Source of the DNA: Planosporangium spinosum
Lineage (GTDB): Bacteria; Actinomycetota; Actinomycetes; Mycobacteriales; Micromonosporaceae
Assembly: GCF_049999945.1 (NCBI RefSeq)
Contig: NZ_JBLYUB010000017.1
Span: forward strand, 62,001 to 126,000
Length of the DNA: 64,000 nt
Direction: 5' to 3'
Shown in pieces: positions 16,246 to 24,676 of the stretch. The notes beneath the pieces were generated by a model, which was not told where the DNA came from, searched no databases, and worked only from the letters and a program-made list of their open reading frames with translations. Numbering within the stretch: position 1 is the first letter of the stretch; the number at the start of each line of letters is the position of its first letter. The position numbers and the translations under genes were made by a program.

Positions 16246-17724
16246 CTACTCCTCGCTGAGCTCCGTCAGCGGGCCCGACTGGAGGTCGTTGGGGTCGGCG
16301 TTCCACTTCTGCAGCGTGGACGAGTCGCACGGCGCCGTCACCACCTTGCTGACCTGGTAGAACTTGTCGGGCTGGTAGAAGTCGGGCGGGGTGGCCGCCG
16401 GGTCGGTCACCGACAGGCAGACGCCCGTTCCGGAGCCGACCTCGATGCGGTAGCTGCTGGCGTAACTGTCGGTCCCCCGCCGGACCGTCCAGGTGGTACG
16501 CGCCGGTGCCGAACTGTTCGGGCAGGACACGAGGCGGACGTACCCGCCGGCGGTCGCCGGGCTCTGCAGGCAGTAGCGGCCCTTCGACGGGTGGGTGGTG
16601 GTGATCCGGCCGTTCCCGCCGGGCAGCGCCCACTTCTGGTTCCAGAGGACGTCGTCGAGGTTCGGGGCCTGCTTGCACGGCCAGGCGATGAGGTACGCCG
16701 AGTCGACATCCGTCTCGGTCACGTCCAGGCAGCGGCCGAACTGCCGGTAGTTCATCAGCTGGCCGGAGACGGCACCGGCCGCCCCCGCGCCGACCGACGC
16801 GTCGGGGGAGAACGTCTGCACGTTGTCGTACCCGCCGCGGCACTTCTTCGTGAGCACCACCAGGCTGGTCGGGGTGTTCGGGCTCTGCACGTTGAAGCAG
16901 AAGCCGTCCAGCTTCCGCTGGTCGTTGGCGCCCTCGAAGTTGGCGCTGTCGTTGATGCTCCACTGCTGCCGCGAACTCGTCGGGTCCGCGCACTTCTGGA
17001 ACCGCACGACGTTCCCGACGGCGTGCGGGCCGGCGTCGAGGCACATGCCGAGCGGGTTGGCCGCAGTCTTCGACGCCACGAGGACCAGGGTCAGGTTCGT
17101 GTTGTACGCGAACTTCTGCTGGACGCTGCCCGGCCTGCAGACCTGCATCCGCAGCACGTCGTCGGGCTTCGGCGTGGCCGACCCGGCGTCCATGCACAGG
17201 TCGACGGTGCCGGTCTTGAACACGTGGATCAGGCCGCCGGGGATGTTCTCGTTCGAGGTGCGGAACGTGTACGTCGCGTTCAGGGTCCGGGTGCTCGACC
17301 CGTCGGTCCCGGTCGCGCGCAGCCGGGCGTACGCGGTGCTCCGGTCCCCGCAGGGCACCGGCTTCTCGGCCGGGTCCAGGTAGCTGACCGTCACCCGGTA
17401 CGCCGCGGTACCGCCGGGGCCCGCGGGTCCGCTCAGCTCGCCGCAGGGCAGGTCGGAGAAGCGGCCGACATCCGGGCCGTCGTTGGCGGCCCGGATGTGC
17501 CCGACCGCGGCGTCCAGCCCGGCCTGCGCGGCGTTGAGGGCACCCAGCCGCCGGGCGGCCGTACGGGTGGCGCCGAACTGGTTGACCACCACCGGTACCA
17601 GCAGCGCGGTCAGCGTGATCCCGACCAGTGCCAGCAGCAGGGCGGCGGCGAGCGAGCCGGTGTCGTCGGCCGGGCGGACCCGACCGGCGAGGCGGCCGGC
17701 GCGCCGGTGCGGTACGGCGGTCAT
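16246..17724 (-). CDS. PilX-like minor pilin with two ricin-type beta-trefoil lectin domains
   Basis: This 492-residue protein has an N-terminal PilX-like segment (DDTGSLAAALLLALVGITLTALLV, residues about 21-44) and a short pilin-like globular part. From about residue 160 it has six repeats of the ricin-B pattern, each with a C-(L/M/F)-D/N start, a second Cys and a Q-x-W/F end: QQKF, RQQW, VQTF, NQKW, a TTW variant and LQKW. Six subdomains equal two complete beta-trefoils, which usually bind sugars. The start ATG at 17722-17724 has GGAAGGA upstream. It is the last gene of the pilus operon, separated from its neighbour by a TnpB element. Carbohydrate binding at the pilus tip is inference. Confidence 0.85.
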   Translation of the reverse strand: MTAVPHRRAGRLAGRVRPADDTGSLAAALLLALVGITLTALLVPVVVNQFGATRTAARRLGALNAAQAGLDAAVGHIRAANDGPDVGRFSDLPCGELSGPAGPGGTAAYRVTVSYLDPAEKPVPCGDRSTAYARLRATGTDGSSTRTLNATYTFRTSNENIPGGLIHVFKTGTVDLCMDAGSATPKPDDVLRMQVCRPGSVQQKFAYNTNLTLVLVASKTAANPLGMCLDAGPHAVGNVVRFQKCADPTSSRQQWSINDSANFEGANDQRKLDGFCFNVQSPNTPTSLVVLTKKCRGGYDNVQTFSPDASVGAGAAGAVSGQLMNYRQFGRCLDVTETDVDSAYLIAWPCKQAPNLDDVLWNQKWALPGGNGRITTTHPSKGRYCLQSPATAGGYVRLVSCPNSSAPARTTWTVRRGTDSYASSYRIEVGSGTGVCLSVTDPAATPPDFYQPDKFYQVSKVVTAPCDSSTLQKWNADPNDLQSGPLTELSEE

Positions 17725-17880
17725 CGGATTCCTTCCGTGGATACTCCGGCCTTCGGGCCGGCGAGGAAACGCCAACCCCTGCGCAGCAGGGCAGGGAAAG
17801 CCGATCCGCCGCCAGGGCGGATGGGCGTCTACCCGCGTGTCACCGCAAAGTTCACTAGCTAGGCCGCTACCATGTGAGCC

Positions 17881-19086
17881 ATGTCCAGGGCCGTGAAGCG
17901 GGCATTCAAGTACCGCTTCTACCCGAGCCCCGCGCAGGCCGCCGAGCTTGCCCGAACGTTCGGCTGTGTCCGGCTGGTCTACAACCTGGCGTTGCAGGCC
18001 CGGACCGAAGCGTGGACGCTGCGCCAGGAACGGATCAACTACAACGCCACCAGCGCGATGCTGACCGCGTGGAAGAAGACCGACGAGCTGGCGTTCCTGG
18101 GTGAGGTCTCCTCCGTGCCGTTGCAGCAGGCGCTGCGCCACCTGCAGGTCGCGTACACGAACTTCTTCGCCAAGCGGGCCAAGTATCCGACGTTCAAGTC
18201 CAAGAAGAAGTCGCGCCGCTCGGCGGAGTACACCACCAGCGCGTTCCGCTACCGCGACGGCCGGCTCACCCTGGCCAAGATGGCCGAGCCCCTGGACATC
18301 GTGTGGTCCCGGCCGCTGCCCGACGGCGCGACCCCGTCCACGGTGACCGTGTCGCACGACAGCGCGGGCCGCTGGTTCGTGTCGCTGCTGTGCGACGATG
18401 TGATCGAGCAGGCCCCGGCGTCCGGCTCGGTCGGTATCGACGCCGGGCTCGACAGCCTGCTTGCCCTGTCCACCGGGGAGAAGGTCACCAACCCCAAGCA
18501 TGAGCGCCGCGACCGGGCCGCCCTCGCCCGCGCCCAGCGCAACCTCGCCAAGAAGGAGAAGGGCTCCGCGAACCGGGCCAGGGCCCGGCTCAAGGTCGCC
18601 CGCGTCCACGCCCGCATCACCGACCGGCGGCGCGACCACCTGCACAAGCTGACCACTCGACTCGTTCGTGAGAACCAAACGATCGTGATCGAGGACCTGA
18701 CCGTGCGCAACATGGTCAAAAACCACCGCCTCGCCCGCGCGATCAGCGACGCGGCCTGGCGGCAGTTCCGCACCATGCTCGAATACAAGGCCGACTGGCA
18801 CGGCCGCAACCTGGTCGTCGTGGACCGCTGGTTCCCGTCGTCCAAACTGTGCTCGGCCTGCGGTGCGCGCGCTGAGCGGATGCCGCCCAACGTGCGGTCG
18901 TGGACCTGCCGATGCGGGCAGACCCACGACCGCGACGTCAACGCGGCCCGCAACATTCTCGCGGAGGGGCTCTCCGTGATTGCCTGTGGAGGCGGCGTAA
19001 GACCTCAACGAGAGTCCTCTCGGACGAGGCGGTCGTCGGCGAAGCAGGAACCCCCTGGGGCGACCCAGGGAATCCCCGTCCTTTAG
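17881..19086 (+). CDS. tnpB: TnpB RNA-guided nuclease (transposon-encoded)
   Basis: The 401 residues look intact. The RuvC-like triad is present: Asp187 (VGIDAGLDSLL), Glu271 (IVIEDLTVRNM) and Asp352 (THDRDVNAARNI). The zinc ribbon is CSACG...CRCG (Cys324, 327, 343, 345), and the N-terminus RAFKYRFYPSPAQ is typical. Such proteins cut DNA next to a short TAM using an RNA made from the element's right end, favouring element retention. The C-terminal codons run into the predicted guide-RNA scaffold. The ATG at 17881 has no strong ribosome-binding site. Confidence 0.95.
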   Translation: MSRAVKRAFKYRFYPSPAQAAELARTFGCVRLVYNLALQARTEAWTLRQERINYNATSAMLTAWKKTDELAFLGEVSSVPLQQALRHLQVAYTNFFAKRAKYPTFKSKKKSRRSAEYTTSAFRYRDGRLTLAKMAEPLDIVWSRPLPDGATPSTVTVSHDSAGRWFVSLLCDDVIEQAPASGSVGIDAGLDSLLALSTGEKVTNPKHERRDRAALARAQRNLAKKEKGSANRARARLKVARVHARITDRRRDHLHKLTTRLVRENQTIVIEDLTVRNMVKNHRLARAISDAAWRQFRTMLEYKADWHGRNLVVVDRWFPSSKLCSACGARAERMPPNVRSWTCRCGQTHDRDVNAARNILAEGLSVIACGGGVRPQRESSRTRRSSAKQEPPGATQGIPVL

Positions 19087-19100
19087 GTCGGGGAGGATTG
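18960..19100 (+). ncRNA. Predicted TnpB guide RNA scaffold (reRNA/omega RNA)
   Basis: The right end of TnpB elements encodes the guide RNA overlapping the tnpB 3' end. Here two successive hairpins (19053-19070 and 19073-19094) close the element, and the guide would begin near 19101 inside the 3' end of the adjacent pilin gene. The 5' limit is a guess; the location is by analogy. Confidence 0.5.
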
Positions 19101-19748
19101 TCAAGGCTTCGTCCTCGCGTCGGTGCAGACGCCCGCGTCGGCGGCGGTGCTCAACGGGGCGTTCAGGGCGGTGAAGGTGACGTCGGTACCGGTCGACGTG
19201 GCGGTGTCGCCCGCCCCGGACCGGGCCTGCAGGCGTACCCGCAGGCGCTGGAACCCGGCGCTGCCACCGGCGTCGTCGCTGCCGGGGTAGCTGAACGGCG
19301 CGTCCGCGTCCGCGGGGCCGACCGCCGCGACGTCGGAGACCAGCGGCGACCACCGGCTCCACGGTGTGGGTGACGAGGTCGTGGGCCAGACCCGGCGGGT
19401 GAGCCGGCCGTCGGTGCTCAGCCGCAGCTGGGTACACGTCTCGGTGCCGCCGGTTTGGGTCAGGTACTCGACGTACCAGCTCCCGCCGAGGCGCCCGGGC
19501 TGGCTGATCCCGGTCGCGTAGCGGAGCTCCTTGTCCAGGCGCAGGAACGCGACGTGGAGCTGGGACTGGGCGGTCGACAGGGACACTCCCTTGTTGACCG
19601 ACCGGTACGTCTGCAGGATGCCGGCGGTGAACATGACCATGACCACGGCCATGACCGACATGCCGACCACCAGCTCGACCAGGGTGGCGCCCGCGTCGTC
19701 GCCGGTGCGCCCGTGCCGCCGGAGCCGGGGGGCGGGGCGGCCGGTCAC
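19101..19748 (-). CDS. PilW-like minor pilin (type IV prepilin)
   Basis: This 215-residue protein has a class III-type prepilin signal: a basic leader ending DDAG, then ATLVELVVGMSVMAVVMVMF. Cleavage is after Gly20 and Glu25 sits at the +5 position. The remainder (YRSVNKGVSLSTAQSQLHVAFLRLDKELRYATG) matches PilW/PulJ-like pseudopilins that prime pilus assembly. The GTG start at 19746-19748 overlaps the previous stop as GTGA. The TnpB element begins immediately after its stop codon. Confidence 0.85.
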   Translation of the reverse strand: MTGRPAPRLRRHGRTGDDAGATLVELVVGMSVMAVVMVMFTAGILQTYRSVNKGVSLSTAQSQLHVAFLRLDKELRYATGISQPGRLGGSWYVEYLTQTGGTETCTQLRLSTDGRLTRRVWPTTSSPTPWSRWSPLVSDVAAVGPADADAPFSYPGSDDAGGSAGFQRLRVRLQARSGAGDTATSTGTDVTFTALNAPLSTAADAGVCTDARTKP

Positions 19749-21403
19749 CGGATCGTCCAGGTGTACATGAACGTGGCGACCCGGCCCGCGCCGTCGCGCA
19801 CGGTCACGGTGACGACGTACGCGCCGGCCTGGACGGGTACGCCGGAGACCGTCGCGCCGGTGGCCGTCACGCCCGGCGGCAGGCCGGACACCGACCAGGC
19901 GTAACCGGTGCCCCGCCCGCCCGCGGCCGACAGCATGGTCGTCACGGCCTGGCCGACCGTGTCGGTGCGGTCGTCGGCCGGTGCCGTGACCCGGGGGCCG
20001 TCCGGGGCGTCCACCCGCCACTCGACGGTGACCGAGTGGGCGGCGCCGGCCTGGTCGGTCACCGTCACGGTGGACAGGTAGCGGGTACCCGCGGTGACGG
20101 TGCCGGAGATCAGCCCGGTGGCGGCGTCGATCGACAGGCCGGCCGGCAGATTCGCGGCCGACCAGGTGTAGGTCCCCGTGCCACCGGTCGCGGTGACCGG
20201 CAGGCTGACCCGGTCGCCCACCCGGTTCGTGCGCCCGCCCACCAGCTCGTCGATGGTGGGCCGGGGGATGACCTTCCAGGTGAACGTGGTCGAGGCGAAC
20301 TGTTTGTCCCGGTCGGTGACCGTGACCGTGACCGTCTTCGCGGCGGCCACCTTCGTCGGGGTGCCGGTGACCACCCCGGTGGCGGGGTCGATCGCCAGAC
20401 CGTCCGGTAGCCCCTTCGCCTCCCATGTGAGCGGGGCGGTCCCGCCGGTGAGCGGCATCGGCAGGGAGACGGGGTTGCCAGCGGCCGACGTCTGGTCCCC
20501 GGGCTTCGACAGTTTCGGCAGCTCGTTGACGGTCCAGGTGAAGGTGGCGCTGGCCTTGGCCCCGGCGGCGTCGGTGACGACCACCGTGACCGGGTACGCG
20601 CCGGCCGTCTTCGGTTTGCCGCTGATCACACCGCCCGCACTCATCGTCAGGTCGGCCGGCAGCGGGGACGCGACCGACCAGGTCAGCGGCCGCTGGCCGC
20701 CCGTCGCGACCAGCTCCAGCCCCACCGCGACCGTACGGTCGCCGGCCTGGTCGCCGGGCTCCACGATCTTCGGCGGCTCGGCCCGGTTCGGGTTGAAGAC
20801 CGGCTCGTCGGGCACGGCACTGACCAGTGTGGACGTCAGGTACGCGCACGCGGCGCGCCCGCACCAGCGCTCCGGTCCCGGCCAGGTCACCGCGACGACC
20901 ACCCGCAGCAGCTTGACGGCGGCCGGCCCCGGCGTGGCCGTGCAGGCGCCGCCGGTCCGGGCCTGCCAGCACTCGCCCACGTACCAGTACCGCTGGTAGG
21001 CCACGCCGTTGACCCGGACCTCCTCCGCGGTGGTCGGCAGCGGGGCGCTGGCCGGGGGAGCGGAGGGCGGCGCGGCGAGCGCCTTCATCTCGGCCAGGTA
21101 CCGCGCGACCCCGGGTACGCTGCGGTCCCAGGCCACCCCGGCGTGACCGGCGGCGACGACCGAGCCCTTGAGCGCGCGCACCTGCTCGATGCCGCTGCTG
21201 GCCAACTGGATCGCGGTCTGCTTGCTGCGCTGCTGGTTGATCGCCGACAGGCTGGTGACGAGGAAGGTCGTCAGCGCGCCCATGACGACGCTGATCACCG
21301 CGATCGATACGACCATCTCGACCAGGCTGAAACCGGCGTCCGGGGCCCGCTCCGGTACCCACCGGAGGGCCACGGCCGCACGGCGACGGAGACCGGTCCG
21401 CAT
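19745..21403 (-). CDS. PilV-like minor pilin with four putative Ig-like (He_PIG) repeats
   Basis: This 552-residue prepilin has a leader ending DAG, then FSLVEMVVSIAVISVVMG; cleavage is after Gly24 and Glu29 is at +5. After a PilV-like region (to about 200) come four tandem domains of about 85 residues, each with a signature such as PDGLAIDPATGVVTGTP or PAGLSIDAATGLISGTV. These are putative Ig-like (He_PIG) folds found in surface adhesins. Ordinary PilV proteins are about 150-200 residues, so this one carries a long stalk. It lies between pilO and the PilW-like gene. It may act as a tip or shaft adhesin. Confidence 0.88.
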   Translation of the reverse strand: MRTGLRRRAAVALRWVPERAPDAGFSLVEMVVSIAVISVVMGALTTFLVTSLSAINQQRSKQTAIQLASSGIEQVRALKGSVVAAGHAGVAWDRSVPGVARYLAEMKALAAPPSAPPASAPLPTTAEEVRVNGVAYQRYWYVGECWQARTGGACTATPGPAAVKLLRVVVAVTWPGPERWCGRAACAYLTSTLVSAVPDEPVFNPNRAEPPKIVEPGDQAGDRTVAVGLELVATGGQRPLTWSVASPLPADLTMSAGGVISGKPKTAGAYPVTVVVTDAAGAKASATFTWTVNELPKLSKPGDQTSAAGNPVSLPMPLTGGTAPLTWEAKGLPDGLAIDPATGVVTGTPTKVAAAKTVTVTVTDRDKQFASTTFTWKVIPRPTIDELVGGRTNRVGDRVSLPVTATGGTGTYTWSAANLPAGLSIDAATGLISGTVTAGTRYLSTVTVTDQAGAAHSVTVEWRVDAPDGPRVTAPADDRTDTVGQAVTTMLSAAGGRGTGYAWSVSGLPPGVTATGATVSGVPVQAGAYVVTVTVRDGAGRVATFMYTWTIR

Positions 21404-21411
21404 GGGTCGAC

Positions 21412-22068
21412 TCAGCCGACCGGGGACGCCGAGGCGGCCGGAGCGGCCGGGGACGCGGAGACGGCCGGGGACGCGGAGACGGCCGGGGACGCGGAGACGG
21501 CCGGGGTCGCCGGGGCGACGAACACGTGCACGGCGAGCGTGAGGGTGACCCGGTCGGTGAACGAGCCCTGCTCGTCCGACGTGGCCACGTTCGCGGTCTT
21601 GATCAGCACCGCGCGCGGCCCGTCCTGCAGCCGGTCCAGGAACTGCTCCACCCTGGCGGCGCTGCCGGTCGCGGTGAGCGACACCGGCAGCGCGTAGACC
21701 TGCGTACCCGCCGCGGTCACCGGGGTCGGCGCGCCGACGGTGACGCCGCTGACGGTGACGTCGGTGTCACCGCCCATGGTCTGCATCCCGCGCAGGAAGT
21801 CCGACAGGTCCGAGGTGGTGGGCAGTGCCTCACGGTCGCGTAGCAACTGGTCCCGGTACCCCTGCAGGTCACGGTTCTGCTGGCGCAGGTCGGCGAGCCG
21901 CTTCTGCAGCCGCGGCAGGGTGATCTGCGCCGTCTCGGTCTGCTCGCGCAGCCGGTCGGCCTCGCCGTACTGCGGGTTGATGAGGACCAACCAGGCGAAG
22001 GCGAGCAGTACGGCGGCGGCCAGGACGCCGCCAGCGGCCCAGAGCCGGTGGGCGGACCCGGTACGCAT
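21412..22068 (-). CDS. pilO: PilO-like type IV pilus inner-membrane assembly protein
   Basis: This 218-residue protein has one N-terminal transmembrane helix (VLAAAVLLAFAWLVLINPQYG), a coiled coil (REQTETAQITLPRLQKRLADLRQQNRDL) and a ferredoxin-like C-terminal domain, as in PilO. It starts with a one-base overlap with pilN. The tail ends in repeated AVSAS/P units encoded by 18-bp repeats, an unusual extension. Confidence 0.85.
   Translation of the reverse strand: MRTGSAHRLWAAGGVLAAAVLLAFAWLVLINPQYGEADRLREQTETAQITLPRLQKRLADLRQQNRDLQGYRDQLLRDREALPTTSDLSDFLRGMQTMGGDTDVTVSGVTVGAPTPVTAAGTQVYALPVSLTATGSAARVEQFLDRLQDGPRAVLIKTANVATSDEQGSFTDRVTLTLAVHVFVAPATPAVSASPAVSASPAVSASPAAPAASASPVG
21446..21499. 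repeat. 18-bp tandem repeat x3 at the 3' end of pilO
   Basis: Three exact copies of GCCGGGGACGCGGAGACG, in frame, encode the Ala/Ser/Pro/Val-rich C-terminal tail of the PilO-like protein, with degenerate copies on both sides. Confidence 0.9.
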
Positions 22069-22772
22069 CAGTTCCCTCCGGTGTGGTCGCCGGTACGGGT
22101 GGGGTAGCGGCCGCTGAGCGGGAACGACCCGGTGATGTCCACGCGGACGATGAACTCGTACCGGGTGTCCTGCTGGGTCACGCTGTCGACGAACGGGTTC
22201 GCCAGCCCGGGTACCGTCGCGAGCCCGTCGAGGTAGGCCGCCACGGACGCCTTGCTGTCGGCGGTGCCGGTGATGGTGACGGCGCCGACCAGCTTGTCGG
22301 GGGAGGCGTTCAGCGGTCGTGCGGCGGCCGAACCGGCGGCCCCGTCACCGGTGAACGTTCCGGCGACGCTGCCGAGCCGCACCTGCGCGGGCGCCTGCTC
22401 GCGCAGCGCCTCCAGCAGCCGCGACCAGCGCAGGTCGCCGGTGAGCAGGTTGGCGAGCTGGGCGTTCACCGTCTGCGACTCGGCCTGGGTCCGGACGAGG
22501 TCGGCGAAGTCCTTCTGCTGCCGGGACAGGCGCTGCACGTCGCCCTGCGCGATGCGCAGGTCGTCGCGTGCCACCGCGGTCTGGTAGCTGGCCAGGGCGT
22601 ACCAGCCCGCCAGCAGGGCGGTGAAGCCGACCAGGATGGACAGGACGATCCGGCGGACCCGGTGGGCCCGCCGGGCCTCGACGATCTCCGGTGGCAGCAG
22701 GTCCGCCGAGATCGCCAACGGGCGGGCGGCCTGCTCGGCCGCAGGCCCGGGTGGCATGAGGGTCGTGGTCAT
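22068..22772 (-). CDS. pilN: PilN-like type IV pilus assembly protein
   Basis: This 234-residue protein has a short cytoplasmic N-terminus (ISADLLPPEIVEARRAHRVRR, the PilM-binding region that usually reads INLLP), one transmembrane helix (IVLSILVGFTALLAGWYALA), a coiled coil and a C-terminal domain with ALREQAPAQVRLGSV and VTITGTADSKASVAAYLDGL. It is coupled to pilM and pilO by single-base overlaps (TGATG). Confidence 0.88.
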   Translation of the reverse strand: MTTTLMPPGPAAEQAARPLAISADLLPPEIVEARRAHRVRRIVLSILVGFTALLAGWYALASYQTAVARDDLRIAQGDVQRLSRQQKDFADLVRTQAESQTVNAQLANLLTGDLRWSRLLEALREQAPAQVRLGSVAGTFTGDGAAGSAAARPLNASPDKLVGAVTITGTADSKASVAAYLDGLATVPGLANPFVDSVTQQDTRYEFIVRVDITGSFPLSGRYPTRTGDHTGGN

Positions 22773-23794
22773 CAGGCTGCTCCCAACGCGAGGCCGATCG
22801 AGACCGCGGCCGACGGGCCGAGGGTGTCGCGGGGGTCGGCGCCGGCCCGGTGTCCGCGCCGCAGCCGCAGCGTGGGGTCGGCGATGATCGTCTCGACCCC
22901 GAGGTCGGTGCCCAGTGCCTCGGGCAGTCCGGGCAGCAGCGCACCGCCGCCGGACAGGGCCAGCCGCGACACGCGGGCCTGCCGGCCACCCGCGGTGAGG
23001 TACGCGAACGAGCTGCGGATCTCGTTGACGAGGGGCCCGGCCGCGTCCCGGACCGCCGACACGGTCTCCGGGTCGCCGTCGGGTCGCAGCCCGACCAGGC
23101 ACTTGCGGGACTCGGCCTCGGCGGCGGCGACCCCGAGGCGGCCGGCGACGGTCTCGGTGATCTCCGTTCCGCCGCGCGGGATGGTCCGTACGATCAGCGG
23201 CTCGCCGTCGGCGTGCACCACGACGCTGGTCGACCGGGCGCCGATGTCGACGATCGCCTCGACCTGCCCGTCGGTCCGGGACGCCGCGCGCAGCAGCGCG
23301 AACGAGGCGAGATCGACGCGCACCACGTGCAGCCCGGCCCGTTCGACCGCGCGTACCGCGGTCAGCACGGCCTCCTTGGGCGCCGCGATCAGCAGTCCCC
23401 GTACCGTCTCGCCCCGGCCGGGCGTCTCCAGTGGATGGAAGTCCAGCAGCGAGCGCTCCACCGGCAGCGGCAGCGAGTCGCGGACCTGGAACGGCAGCGA
23501 GTTGCGCAGTTCCCGGGCGGGGACGTTCGCCACCGTCATCTCCCGGACGACGACCTGGGGATTGGTGACGCCCAGGACGACCCGCCGGCCGCGGAACCCG
23601 CCGTCCGCCCACAGGCGTTTCAGTGCCAGGGTGACGGCCTTGTCGTCGTGGATAACGCCGCTGTGCACCGCGCCGGGAGGCGACGGCACCTGACCGGCGT
23701 GCGCGACGACCGGGCCGTCCTTGGCGCGGCCGGCCTGCACGGCGCGGATGGACATCGATCCGATGTCCAGTCCTGTCGGGGCGGTGGCGGCCAT
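22772..23794 (-). CDS. pilM: PilM actin-like type IV pilus assembly ATPase
   Basis: This 340-residue protein has the actin/FtsA-like fold of PilM: LDIGSMSIRAVQAGR (phosphate 1), the connecting NSLPFQVRDSLPLPVE segment, VDIGARSTSVVVHADG (phosphate 2) and LSGGGALLPGLPEALG (adenosine). It forms the cytoplasmic ring bound to PilN. AAGGAG lies 6 nt before the ATG at 23792-23794. Confidence 0.93.
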   Translation of the reverse strand: MAATAPTGLDIGSMSIRAVQAGRAKDGPVVAHAGQVPSPPGAVHSGVIHDDKAVTLALKRLWADGGFRGRRVVLGVTNPQVVVREMTVANVPARELRNSLPFQVRDSLPLPVERSLLDFHPLETPGRGETVRGLLIAAPKEAVLTAVRAVERAGLHVVRVDLASFALLRAASRTDGQVEAIVDIGARSTSVVVHADGEPLIVRTIPRGGTEITETVAGRLGVAAAEAESRKCLVGLRPDGDPETVSAVRDAAGPLVNEIRSSFAYLTAGGRQARVSRLALSGGGALLPGLPEALGTDLGVETIIADPTLRLRRGHRAGADPRDTLGPSAAVSIGLALGAA

Positions 23795-23817
23795 CAGTTG
23801 CTCCTTGGCATGACGGG

Positions 23818-24606
23818 TCAGGCGGTGGGGACGAGCAGGGAGCCGTACCAGCCCGCGAGGGGGCCGGCGGCGAACAGGGCGAGCAGCGCGCCGGCGAGCA
23901 TGGCCGGGCCGAACGGGATCGCGGTCTTGCCGTGGGCCCGCCCGGTGACGAGCAGCGCCGCGCCGGCCAGGCCGCCGAGGAGGAAGCCGGCGAACGCGCC
24001 GACCAGCACCGCACTCCAGCCCAGCCAGCCCAGGTACAGGCCGAGCAGGCCGGCGAGCTTCACGTCGCCGAAGCCCATGCCGCCCGGGTACACGACGGCG
24101 AGCGCGAAGTAGAACGCCCACAGCGCGGCCATGGCGGCCAGCCCGCGCGCCGCGGCCGACCAGTCCCGGTGCGCCACGGTCGCGGGCACCAGCAGCACCG
24201 CGCAGACCAGGTACGACGGGAGCACGATCGCGTTCGGCAGGCGGCGCACGTCGAGGTCGATCAGCGCCAGGGCGACCGCGATCGCCGCCAGGTACAGGTA
24301 CGCCGGAAGCACCAGCGTGACCCCGAACCGGGCGGTGACCGCGACGAACAGCACCGCCGTGCCGAGTTCGACCAGCGGGTACCGGAGGCCGATGGGCTCC
24401 CGGCAGTCGGCGCACCGGCCACGCAGCACCAGCCAGCCCAGGACCGGCACGTTGTGCCACGGCCGGACGGCGGCCCGGCAGTGCGGGCAGTGCGAGCCGG
24501 GGCGCACCAGCGACTCGTCGCGGGGCAGGCGGTGGATCACCACGTTGAGGAACGAGCCCACGGCGAGGCCCAGCACGCTCACGAGTACGAGCAGGGCTGT
24601 CGTCAT
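23818..24606 (-). CDS. pilD: Type IV prepilin peptidase / N-methyltransferase PilD
   Basis: This 262-residue polytopic membrane protein has the N-terminal AVGSFLNVVIHRLP and the tetracysteine zinc motif (CPHC ... CADC) of the methyltransferase domain. Two catalytic aspartates are present: LIDLDVRRLPN and the GxGD motif GFGDVKLAG. It cleaves the Gly-Phe/Ala leaders of the pilins here and methylates the new N-terminus. The start ATG 24604-24606 has GAGAGGAGG upstream. Confidence 0.95.
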   Translation of the reverse strand: MTTALLVLVSVLGLAVGSFLNVVIHRLPRDESLVRPGSHCPHCRAAVRPWHNVPVLGWLVLRGRCADCREPIGLRYPLVELGTAVLFVAVTARFGVTLVLPAYLYLAAIAVALALIDLDVRRLPNAIVLPSYLVCAVLLVPATVAHRDWSAAARGLAAMAALWAFYFALAVVYPGGMGFGDVKLAGLLGLYLGWLGWSAVLVGAFAGFLLGGLAGAALLVTGRAHGKTAIPFGPAMLAGALLALFAAGPLAGWYGSLLVPTA

Positions 24607-24676
24607 GGGGTCGGCCTCCTCTCCGTGGTGGGGGTGGGGTGGCGGCGCCCCGTGGCACGCCGCCACCCCGGCCCGG

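Larger units (their letters stand above)
17740..19100 (+). mobile_element. Solo-TnpB element (IS200/IS605-IS607 superfamily, IS1341-like), ends approximate
   Basis: The element carries tnpB but no tnpA. The left end has subterminal hairpins, for example CCGGCC-TTCG-GGCCGG at 17746-17761. The right end has CCCTGGG-GCGA-CCCAGGG (19053-19070), then TCCCCG/CGGGGA (19073-19094) and GGATTGTCAA, the usual 3'-end layout. No terminal inverted repeats or target duplication are visible, as expected for this superfamily. It fills nearly the whole gap between two pilin genes, in opposite orientation to them. Boundaries are estimates from the hairpins and the flanking genes. Confidence 0.8.

Noticed and set aside
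16246..19437. A single 1063-residue minus-strand reading frame across the TnpB element
   Set aside because: The upstream part is antisense to tnpB; the real pilin starts at the ATG at 17724 with its own ribosome-binding site.
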